DNA of 12,338 bases, taken from NCBI GenBank assembly GCA_046728115.1, contig JBKPDW010000101.1, positions 1 through 12,338 on the forward strand, read 5' to 3'. A program made the translations under genes and the position numbers. The stretch is from CAVSWN01 sp046728115 (GTDB lineage Bacteria; Acidobacteriota; Vicinamibacteria; Vicinamibacterales; CAVVIG01). This document shows positions 6,137-12,338 of the stretch, piece after piece. Under the pieces are notes generated by a model. That model made no database searches. It worked only from the letters and a program-made list of their open reading frames with translations, and was not told the origin of the DNA. How positions within the stretch are numbered: position 1 is the stretch's first letter; each line of letters begins with the position of its first letter.

Positions 6137-7806
6137 GGCTGCAAACAGTCGCATTGTTCGTCACGGCAGCGATCGGGATGATCGCCCAACGAGCCGGCGC
6201 GCAAGTTCTTCCAACGGCGCAGAGGCCCGGCGAGACGCCGCAACGTACGGCCACGCTGCCGAAGGGTCCGAGCGAGAACTTCGCGGCGATCAAGGGTCGT
6301 GTCGTGGCTGTCGATGGCCGGCCACTCGGTCGAGTACAGATCCAACTGGTCGGGTCTGGGGCCGGCAACGCGCGGCGCGGGTTCACCGATGCCGACGGCC
6401 AATACGAAATCGATGAACTGCCTGCGGATGCGTACACCGTGACCGCGAGTAAGACCGGCTATGTGACCGCGGAGTTCGGTCAACGCCGGTTTTCATACCC
6501 AGGCACACAGATCCGCCTCCGCGAGGGCGAACGAATCGAGCGGATCGACTTCACGCTGGTGCGGGCGGGCGCGATCACCGGCCGAGTCGCGGATGAGAAC
6601 GGCGATCCCGTACAGGGTGCATCCGTCACCTTGTTGCAACTGCGGTTCGTCAACGGGCGTCGTACGCTCGCAGATGTTGGACGGGTCCGGCAGACTGACG
6701 ACCAGGGACACTTTCGTGTCTACGGCGTACAACCCGGTCGCTATGCGATCGTCGCGTCAGCCGCGAGTACCGGCCCGACCCGACTGCCCGGGTACGCGCC
6801 GACCTTCTACCCAAGCTCTATCAGCGCAGCCGACGCGGAGCTTGTAACTGTGACGGCAGGTGCCGACGACGTGATCGTTGAGCTGCGGCTGGCACAAGGC
6901 CGCGTCGCGAAACTGTCAGGGATCGCACTGGATGCAGATGGACAGCCGTACCGAGGACGTGTTTATCTCGCGCCCAGCGCGCGGGCGGGCGGAGTGGGAA
7001 CAACGCTGCAGGCAACGGTTCAACCGGATGGGCAGTTTGAGTTCATCAATGTGACAGCCGGCGACTACCTGATGCAAACGAGCTTCCCCGGCCCCTTCGC
7101 AAGCCAGTTCGTCACGGTCGCGAGCGATGCCGTTCGCGGATTGACGCTTCGGACATCGCTCGGATCAGTGGCCCGCGGAAGGATCACGTTTGAAGGGAGC
7201 AGGGCGAGACTGCGACCGCAGGACATGCGATTCTACTTCGTGCTAACCGATCCCGATCGCGGCCCCATGCCAGGCACCTATCGCGCGAAGATCCTTGAGG
7301 ACTGGACCTTTGAGTACGTCGGATTGTTCGGACCGCTGGTGATCAGGCCTGACGCAGGTCAGGAGTGGCTGATCAAATCGGTGCGCGTGGGTGATACGGA
7401 CTTCACCGACACACCGATGCCATTCGGCCGGCAAGATCAATCGTTGACCGATATAGAAGTCGTGATGACGAAGCGTAGCGCGGGCGCTGCAGGGAGGGTG
7501 ACCGACGCGCATGGGCAGACAGTGACAGCTTGCACGGTGATGATCTTCGCCGTGGATAGCAGTCATTGGCAACACGCATCGCGCTTCGTGAAGCTGACGC
7601 GGTGCGAAGCTGACGGTACATTCGCCATACGCGGCCTCCCGACGGGTGAGTACTTCGCCGCAGCGGTTGACCGCCTCGAGGGCACTGACGCCGCTGGCGA
7701 ATGGGAAGATCCCGCAGTGCTCGACTCGCTCACTCCATCCGCAGTGAGGTTACGCCTCATCGAGGGGCAGATCATCACGACGTCACTCAGGCTGGTCGGC
7801 CAATGA
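6133..7806 (+). CDS. secreted multi-domain carboxypeptidase-regulatory-like protein (second paralog)
   Basis: This 557-aa exported protein is a clear tandem paralog of the gene before it. The signal peptide is about residues 1-23 (ending AQRAGA, cleavage before Q). The first module (about 52-130) has TDADGQYEIDELPADAYTV; the second (about 147-210) shares GRV-DE-G-P-V...TDD-G-F/Y-R... with the paralog's second module; further modules lie at about 262-330 and 452-512. ATG 6133 sits inside the upstream stop (ATGA) and is preceded by GGAG at 6120-6123, a good spacing for translational coupling; the frame extends back to 6109, but that would bury the signal peptide. No enzyme domain or membrane anchor is visible. 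It may work with the first paralog at the cell surface or in the periplasm; this is inferred from the shared architecture and operon. Confidence 0.8.
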   Translation: MRLQTVALFVTAAIGMIAQRAGAQVLPTAQRPGETPQRTATLPKGPSENFAAIKGRVVAVDGRPLGRVQIQLVGSGAGNARRGFTDADGQYEIDELPADAYTVTASKTGYVTAEFGQRRFSYPGTQIRLREGERIERIDFTLVRAGAITGRVADENGDPVQGASVTLLQLRFVNGRRTLADVGRVRQTDDQGHFRVYGVQPGRYAIVASAASTGPTRLPGYAPTFYPSSISAADAELVTVTAGADDVIVELRLAQGRVAKLSGIALDADGQPYRGRVYLAPSARAGGVGTTLQATVQPDGQFEFINVTAGDYLMQTSFPGPFASQFVTVASDAVRGLTLRTSLGSVARGRITFEGSRARLRPQDMRFYFVLTDPDRGPMPGTYRAKILEDWTFEYVGLFGPLVIRPDAGQEWLIKSVRVGDTDFTDTPMPFGRQDQSLTDIEVVMTKRSAGAAGRVTDAHGQTVTACTVMIFAVDSSHWQHASRFVKLTRCEADGTFAIRGLPTGEYFAAAVDRLEGTDAAGEWEDPAVLDSLTPSAVRLRLIEGQIITTSLRLVGQ

Positions 7807-7945
7807 TAGACGAGGGATCTCAACGGCCACGGTGAAGGTCAGCGCTGTCGGACGCGCTCTATTCTCGCATTCGAATCTCACCTGCACCTGGGATGCTCTG
7901 GCTCATTTCTGAACCGCCTACACTCTATCCACTGACGGCACATCA

Positions 7946-8758
7946 CTAGAAGTCTCGTTCGATTTGAGCCATAGAAATCAGTCGCGTCGCTAATCGCTTC
8001 CTTTCACTTAGCGAGCATGTGGCGAGTTCCGTATTCTCACAATTTCCATGCAGGCGCTCGATAAAGTCAACTACACCTGGAATCTCGTCCTCACTCTCGA
8101 CGATTAAGTATCTGACGTCCTCAGCGCCGAACGTGAGTCTATAGTGCGCATGAAGCGACTGTTTGGCTTTCTCCAAGCCGTCAGCGCTCTCGAGTTCTTT
8201 CTGAGAGAGCATGGTCCGAACGTCTTCTGGAACACGCTCCAATTGTTTTATCGTTTGATCCGCGAAGGGCACGTACCGCCATTCACGCTCATCATAGAAA
8301 TTTACTTCACCCTTGTCCACGATTGCGTCAGTGACCGCCTCCTTTCTACGAAGATGTCCTTTATACGGCTTTCCGTAAAAGAAAATCGCGGTGTTTGTAT
8401 CAAACTTCATGCATGTGCAATCAGCGAAGAAGGCCTTTTTTGGCAATGAGTCATAAACATTGGAGATTACACGTGCGCATATCGAGTCTTTATAAATGTA
8501 ATGAACGGGTGAGACATTTTTCTTCATTCCCCACTCTTTGTCGAGGCCAATGGCATAACGACCGTAATCCTCCACATGTTGCTTCGCCTGCGACAGAGGA
8601 ATGTCGCAAAAGCTCACCATCGGGATTCCGGGACATTCCGACACACCAAATATCGTCAAGTCCTCGCACGAGTAAAATGGCCTGAAGCCTTCCGCCAGTA
8701 TGCTCTTGAGCGTGTTGGAACTGCGCGTGAAATGAAACAGAGTAGCCGAACTCAGCAT
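7946..8758 (-). CDS. AbiGi-family abortive-infection protein
   Basis: This 270-aa cytoplasmic protein resembles the family named after AbiGi, the antitoxin partner in the lactococcal AbiG phage-resistance pair. Visible family features are FHFTRS near the N-terminus (H9, T11), IPMVSFCDIPLS (45-56), YGRYAIGLDKEWG (65-77) and YDEREWRYVP (155-164). The ordering H/T ... SF ... YG-IGL ... E-EWR also recalls DUF2971 and ADP-ribosyltransferase-like proteins; that link is inferred. Start ATG 8758 is supported by GGAGGG just upstream (read on the minus strand). Base composition is far lower in GC than the flanking genes, suggesting recent transfer. The AbiGii-type partner expected next to it is absent: the upstream neighbour is a DinB-fold gene and the downstream one is a convergent secreted protein. 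Whether it is an orphan or acts alone cannot be told from sequence. Confidence 0.8.
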   Translation of the reverse strand: MLSSATLFHFTRSSNTLKSILAEGFRPFYSCEDLTIFGVSECPGIPMVSFCDIPLSQAKQHVEDYGRYAIGLDKEWGMKKNVSPVHYIYKDSICARVISNVYDSLPKKAFFADCTCMKFDTNTAIFFYGKPYKGHLRRKEAVTDAIVDKGEVNFYDEREWRYVPFADQTIKQLERVPEDVRTMLSQKELESADGLEKAKQSLHAHYRLTFGAEDVRYLIVESEDEIPGVVDFIERLHGNCENTELATCSLSERKRLATRLISMAQIERDF

Positions 8759-8762
8759 GTCG

Positions 8763-8768
8763 CCCTCC
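8763..8768 (-). promoter_or_regulatory. ribosome binding site of the AbiGi-like gene
   Basis: GGAGGG on the minus strand, 4 bases before the ATG at 8758; it fixes the start codon. The 190 bp between this gene and the DinB gene hold no other recognisable feature. Confidence 0.6.
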
Positions 8769-8948
8769 GTAAAGTTCGTTGACAGCCTCGAAGGGACACT
8801 CGAACGGCGTTGTAGGTTACGATTCGGTCGCCGATCCGGATGCCACTGTCAGCGGCTACTCACAATCTGCTGGACGTGGTGCAGCGGCCAGCCCTCCTCG
8901 AGGCAGGCAGGTCCCATGTCGCAGCCAGTCAGACCGACCGCGTGTGGT

Positions 8949-9428
8949 TCATTCCAGTCCGTCGAGGATCCGTTCCAGCTGAACCCGGTGCCGCATCGGA
9001 TGCACCACCGCGTGCTCGAGCATCTGCTCGATGGTGAACCGCTCTCCCCATGCCGACGTGTATACGGCGGGTGTGATTTCCTCGTCGGAGAATGCGGCGA
9101 GGTGACGCGTCCAGGCGCTCAGCACTTCGTCTGCGAATTCGCTGGCTCGGCTGGCGACGACCTGGACGTCCTTCGTGCGATCGATGTCGGTCACGTCCCG
9201 CCCCACCATTTCGCCGATCCAGCAGAGATATCCGCGGGCTGCCATCAGCACGTGCGCGCCGAGATGGTCCCGAGTCCGGTAGTTGGGATCGCCGTGCGCA
9301 TCCGGCATCGGCTTCCCCGATTCGAGAAACCGACGCCACACCACGAGAAACGCGCGAAGCTCGCGTTCGTGCAGCGCTGAAAGGTTTCGAACAGCTCGGC
9401 TCTTGAATTCCATCGTCTGCTCCATCAT
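8949..9428 (-). CDS. DinB-fold protein
   Basis: This 159-aa protein of the DinB/YfiT four-helix-bundle superfamily binds a metal through three histidines. Members act as thiol-dependent transferases or have unknown roles. The C-terminal helix carries the diagnostic H-x3-H-R pattern (H143, H147, R148 in HAVVHPMRHRVQLERIL); the third ligand is probably H55 or H59 in helix 2 (RDHLGAHV). The ATG at 9428 lacks a clear ribosome binding site; the in-frame ATG at 9413 has GGAG just before it and may be the true start. It follows the glycosyltransferase on the same strand after about 120 bp, so it may have its own transcript. The substrate cannot be named. Confidence 0.8.
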   Translation of the reverse strand: MMEQTMEFKSRAVRNLSALHERELRAFLVVWRRFLESGKPMPDAHGDPNYRTRDHLGAHVLMAARGYLCWIGEMVGRDVTDIDRTKDVQVVASRASEFADEVLSAWTRHLAAFSDEEITPAVYTSAWGERFTIEQMLEHAVVHPMRHRVQLERILDGLE

Positions 9429-9534
9429 CGCTCGGGTTCAGCAGATCGTATCGACGGCGAGTTGGACGGCGGCTCATTATTGCATCTCCCGCCGTTGGTC
9501 TCACTCACGATGGTCACAGCGGGACGGTTGGTAG

Positions 9535-9551
9535 GCTGACAGACTGTCAGC
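9535..9551. repeat. short hairpin at glycosyltransferase 3' end
   Basis: GCTGACA-GAC-TGTCAGC forms a perfect 7-bp stem overlapping the stop codon of the glycosyltransferase gene. No T-run follows on the minus strand, so it is not a typical intrinsic terminator. Confidence 0.4.
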
Positions 9552-11151
9552 GCGTGCCAGATCGACGTGCGTAAATCGTGATGTTCGGTCCAGGCCGCAC
9601 GACCGCATCGAATCCCGCGAGCGGCAGGTAGAAATCATCGTCGCGATCGTACACGAGGCCGTCGGCGCGCAGGTCTGTGGCCGTGACGGCATGTTGCACG
9701 TCGTAATCGCTGCGAAGTGCCGCGCGCAGACCGTCCGACACGCTGCAGTAAGGCAGCGCGCATTCCTCCACGATCACAATCTGCGGCATCCCAGCTCCAC
9801 TGCTTGCAGGAAATGCGCCCGTCGCGCGGTCGAGCCCGACGTTCCCGTATTTCGCCGCGGTCGTCGCATCGACCGCCGCCATCTGCACCTGTGCCGCGAC
9901 GGTTCCTGTCTGGGCGATCGTCGTTCCGTTTGGATAGTGTGCCAGGATCCACTCCGCCGCCAGGAGGCGGCTGTCCTGCTGCGCGAGCAGGTGGTCCGAC
10001 TGGATCGTCGCCAGGAGCGACGGGAGTGACACGGCGACACCGAGACACCACGCGAGCGCTGCGGCTGCTCGCGAGCGTCCTACAGCGTTCGCCAACCCAC
10101 GTCCGACCTCAACGACCAGATACGCGGCCGCCAGGCAAAGAAATGGAATGACTGGCAGGATGTAGCGTGCAAACGCCGTTTGTCCGCCGCCTATCAGCGC
10201 GTAGTAGATCACCGGAAACACGCAGAACAGCACGCCCGCCCGAGGATCTCGCCACACGTAGAGGACCAGGCCGGCGATGCCGACAACCAGCTGCGGAACG
10301 CCCATCCCGTACCGAAGCGACGATGACAGGTGCACGAACCAGCCGGGACCAGCCATGGCGGCATGGCCGCCGCGCAGGTGCGACGAAATGCTGCCGAGCG
10401 CTGCGACGAAGGCCCCACGATCGACGAGCGCATAAGGTGTGCCGGCGATGAAGGCGATGCCTGCCGCGAGACAGCATGCCGCGATCAGCCATCCGCGAGC
10501 TCGATCGCGGCTGCGCCAAATCGCCCACACGGCCGGCAGCACGATCAGACCGGCGTTGTACTTGGTCGACGCCGCAAGCCCCGCGCAGACGCCCGCGGCG
10601 ATCGCACTGCTCCGGCGTCCACCGTCCGCGAACCTGGCCGTGAACAGAAACGATACCGTGATCAGCCACGTGGCCGCGATATCCGTGACGCCAAAATGCG
10701 AGTCTCGGACATGCAGTGCGGTGCTGGCCAGCAAGAACGCGGCGACCAGGCCGGTGATGCGATCGAACAGTTGCAGACCGATTGCATGGACCGTGGCGAC
10801 TGTGAGAACGCCCGTTGCGGCGCTCACGACGCGCGCAATCCGAAACAGCGGCGCCGGCTGCTGCGAGACTTCCGCCACAAATGCGTCCACCGATCCGTAC
10901 CAGCCCAGCCCTCGGCCGAACCAATAGTACAAACCGAAGGCCACGGCGATCGCCGACATGAAAAGCGTCGGCCAGTCGAAGAAATGGGGATTGAGCGATC
11001 GGCTGAACAACCCGACGGCGATCGACACCGTCGCGTCTTCGTCGGGCCGCGTCAGCGTATGAGGAAGACCGAACGTAATGCCCCAAAGGCGAAGGGCGGC
11101 GGCCAGGACGATGATGACAGCGAGGCTGACGGCCCGATTACGAGGACGCAA
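9547..11151 (-). CDS. GT39/ArnT-like integral-membrane glycosyltransferase
   Basis: This 534-aa polytopic membrane protein of the GT-C type transfers a sugar from a polyprenyl-phosphate donor to a lipid or protein acceptor on the outer face of the inner membrane. The first membrane helix (about 8-30) is followed by the acidic loop RPDEDA (D37, E38), the position of the catalytic Asp in this superfamily. About ten further hydrophobic segments follow to about residue 390, then a soluble C-terminal domain of about 140 residues. The start is TTG at 11151 (AGGGA upstream), lying inside the last codons of the preceding gene (14-nt overlap), which implies translational coupling. There is no nearby in-frame ATG that keeps the first helix. 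It could belong to the uncharacterised Acidobacteria branch of this family; donor and acceptor are unknown. Confidence 0.85.
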   Translation of the reverse strand: MRPRNRAVSLAVIIVLAAALRLWGITFGLPHTLTRPDEDATVSIAVGLFSRSLNPHFFDWPTLFMSAIAVAFGLYYWFGRGLGWYGSVDAFVAEVSQQPAPLFRIARVVSAATGVLTVATVHAIGLQLFDRITGLVAAFLLASTALHVRDSHFGVTDIAATWLITVSFLFTARFADGGRRSSAIAAGVCAGLAASTKYNAGLIVLPAVWAIWRSRDRARGWLIAACCLAAGIAFIAGTPYALVDRGAFVAALGSISSHLRGGHAAMAGPGWFVHLSSSLRYGMGVPQLVVGIAGLVLYVWRDPRAGVLFCVFPVIYYALIGGGQTAFARYILPVIPFLCLAAAYLVVEVGRGLANAVGRSRAAAALAWCLGVAVSLPSLLATIQSDHLLAQQDSRLLAAEWILAHYPNGTTIAQTGTVAAQVQMAAVDATTAAKYGNVGLDRATGAFPASSGAGMPQIVIVEECALPYCSVSDGLRAALRSDYDVQHAVTATDLRADGLVYDRDDDFYLPLAGFDAVVRPGPNITIYARRSGTR

Positions 11152-11653
11152 TCAGTCCCTGCAGTGCTTTCGCCACCTGAACGTAGTCCTGATAGTGGCG
11201 CTGATAGAGCTCCAGCTTTTCCCGCTCGATGGCGTCCAGGCGGGCGCGGGCGGCGGGTGAACCGCCGGACGCTGCCAGTTCCTGCTCGGCCACGGCGGCC
11301 TTGGTCTTGTAATTGGCGTCGTGCGACCGTTCCCAGGCCAGCCAGTCGGCGGTCCATTGCGCGTGTGCCGCTTGAATCTGAGCCGTGGTGAACGGAAACT
11401 CGCCACCAGCCGCCTGATCGAGTGCCGCGCACTCGTTCGGCATCAGCTGCCGCACAGCGCGGGCCAGCGGCTGCCACACGAGCAGCACCCGCGGATCCGA
11501 CTGCGCCGACGCGATGCCGGCCGCGAACATCCGCGCAATCGACAACGCACGCGCACGCAGTGCGTCCTCGCGCGCCGCGCGAATCTCGATCGCAATCAAG
11601 CGCGCAGCCCACAGCAGCGCCGCGGCGAGTCCGATGGCGGCTACGGCTAACAC
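11138..11653 (-). CDS. one-pass membrane protein of unknown function
   Basis: This 171-aa protein has an N-terminal hydrophobic segment (about residues 2-24) and then a largely helical, Ala-rich, charged region. A conserved-looking stretch is ...GGEFPFTTAQIQAAHAQW and TADWLAWERSHDANYKTK (about 83-118), and a last helix is rich in E/K/R/Y (about 138-166). I do not recognise a family. The start GTG 11653 has no good ribosome binding site; the frame stays open upstream, where ATT at 11662 would lengthen the membrane segment, so the start is uncertain. Its stop overlaps the TTG start of the glycosyltransferase, so the two probably work together in the membrane. apt lies 92 bp upstream on the same strand. 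Confidence 0.7.
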   Translation of the reverse strand: MLAVAAIGLAAALLWAARLIAIEIRAAREDALRARALSIARMFAAGIASAQSDPRVLLVWQPLARAVRQLMPNECAALDQAAGGEFPFTTAQIQAAHAQWTADWLAWERSHDANYKTKAAVAEQELAASGGSPAARARLDAIEREKLELYQRHYQDYVQVAKALQGLIASS

Positions 11654-11745
11654 GAGAACAATGAGCGGCGTCGAAGCATGTTTCGTATGCGACTTTCCAT
11701 CGCGAAGGATTCTCGATGGCGAGCTTCTCGGCGCAATCGTGTTTC

Positions 11746-12261
11746 TCAGTATTTCACGACCGTATGGACGTTGTGACCAGCGAGCTTCGCGCGCCCGTTC
11801 AGCGCGACCAGCTCGATCAGGAACGCCAGCGCGTGGACGTTGCCGCCGAGCCGTGCCACCAGAGCGCTCGTGGCGCGGGCCGTTCCACCGGTCGCGAGCA
11901 GGTCGTCGACGATCAGCACTCGCTGCCCCGGACGCACCGCATCGTCGTGCATCTCGAGCGCGTCGCTGCCGTATTCCAAATCGTAGGTGGCCCTGACCGT
12001 TCGCGAGGGGAGCTTGCCAGGCTTCCGCACGGGCGAAAAACCCGCGCCGATGCGATCGGCGACCACCGAGCCGAAGATGAACCCGCGGCTTTCAATCCCG
12101 ACGACGATGTCGATGCCCTGATCCTTGAACGGCAACGCAAGGCTGTCGACAGCCGCACGGAAGCCTGCAGGCTCCTGCAGCAGCGTGGTGATGTCGTAGA
12201 AGAGGATTCCGGGTTTGGGGAAGTCCGGGACGTGACGAATTTTCTGTTTGAAATCATCCAT
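11746..12261 (-). CDS. apt: adenine phosphoribosyltransferase
   Basis: This cytoplasmic enzyme of purine salvage joins adenine with PRPP to give AMP and pyrophosphate. At 171 aa it has the normal length. The N-terminal adenine-side block IRHVPDFPKPGILFYDITTL (8-27), ESRGF (57-61) and the PRPP-binding loop RVLIVDDLLATGGTA (114-128) with its paired aspartates D119/D120 are all intact. ATG 12261 matches the usual family start; no strong ribosome binding site precedes it. It follows the tail of another minus-strand gene by only 18 bp, so it is probably not the first gene of its operon. There is nothing unusual in its sequence. Confidence 0.97.
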   Translation of the reverse strand: MDDFKQKIRHVPDFPKPGILFYDITTLLQEPAGFRAAVDSLALPFKDQGIDIVVGIESRGFIFGSVVADRIGAGFSPVRKPGKLPSRTVRATYDLEYGSDALEMHDDAVRPGQRVLIVDDLLATGGTARATSALVARLGGNVHALAFLIELVALNGRAKLAGHNVHTVVKY

Positions 12262-12279
12262 GATATGTGCGCGACCAAT

Positions 12280-12338
12280 CTATCTCACCGAGAAGCCACT
12301 GTCGCGACCGTCCGGCACGACTTCTTCCACCTCGAGAT
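12280..12338 (-). CDS. C-terminal end of an unidentified gene (partial)
   Basis: On the minus strand one frame from the window edge reads LEVEEVVPDGRDSGFSVR and stops at TAG (12280-12282), 18 bp before apt. Its acidic, coding-like composition and tight spacing suggest the end of an upstream operon member. Only 19 residues are visible, so no family can be named. Confidence 0.4.
   Translation of the reverse strand, partial: LEVEEVVPDGRDSGFSVR

Noticed and set aside
9535..9551. Hairpin as an intrinsic terminator
   Set aside because: The stem is good but no T-run follows on the coding strand.
10330..11391. 353-codon open frame on the plus strand
   Set aside because: It is the antisense shadow of the glycosyltransferase and the 171-aa protein; Arg/Ala/Pro-rich with no motif.

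Overview
GC-rich bacterial chromosome with one tRNA-Arg(CCU), several ordinary housekeeping genes and a mobile-element boundary. The two tandem secreted 'carboxypeptidase regulatory-like' proteins, an Acidobacteriota-style 171-aa membrane protein next to a GT39-type glycosyltransferase, and a DinB-fold protein suggest Acidobacteriota, possibly Vicinamibacteria. This is inferred from protein character only; there is no rRNA to confirm it.

Left part (1-4215) looks like the end of an integrated element. It begins with a possible terminator hairpin and a 12-bp tandem repeat (seven copies), then a single-receiver response regulator with an unrecognised C-terminal output region. A gene-poor stretch follows (1238-2371). 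It holds three diverged copies of a ~50-90 bp repeat (one inverted) and a relic of an RHS/YD-repeat gene. Next is a compact excisionase-integrase pair (xis-like 2372-2641; tyrosine recombinase 2659-4062), preceded by a perfect palindrome that may be its operator. The recombinase points at the 3' end of a tRNA-Arg(CCU) gene on the minus strand (4140-4215), the classic layout for an element integrated into a tRNA 3' end. The recombinase has all its catalytic residues and carries what looks like an extra helix-turn-helix inserted in its catalytic domain.

Middle part (4487-7806): two paralogous secreted multi-domain beta-sandwich proteins, overlapping by ATGA and probably translationally coupled.

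Right part (7946-12338) is all on the minus strand. From the right edge: the tail of an unidentified gene, apt (adenine salvage), a 171-aa one-pass membrane protein of unknown function, a GT-C/ArnT-like glycosyltransferase whose TTG start overlaps the previous gene, a DinB-fold protein, and an AbiGi-family gene with clearly lower GC than everything around it. The AbiGi gene stands alone, with no AbiGii partner visible, and its motifs suggest an ADP-ribosyltransferase/DUF2971-like fold. It and the HTH-bearing integrase are the most interesting items.
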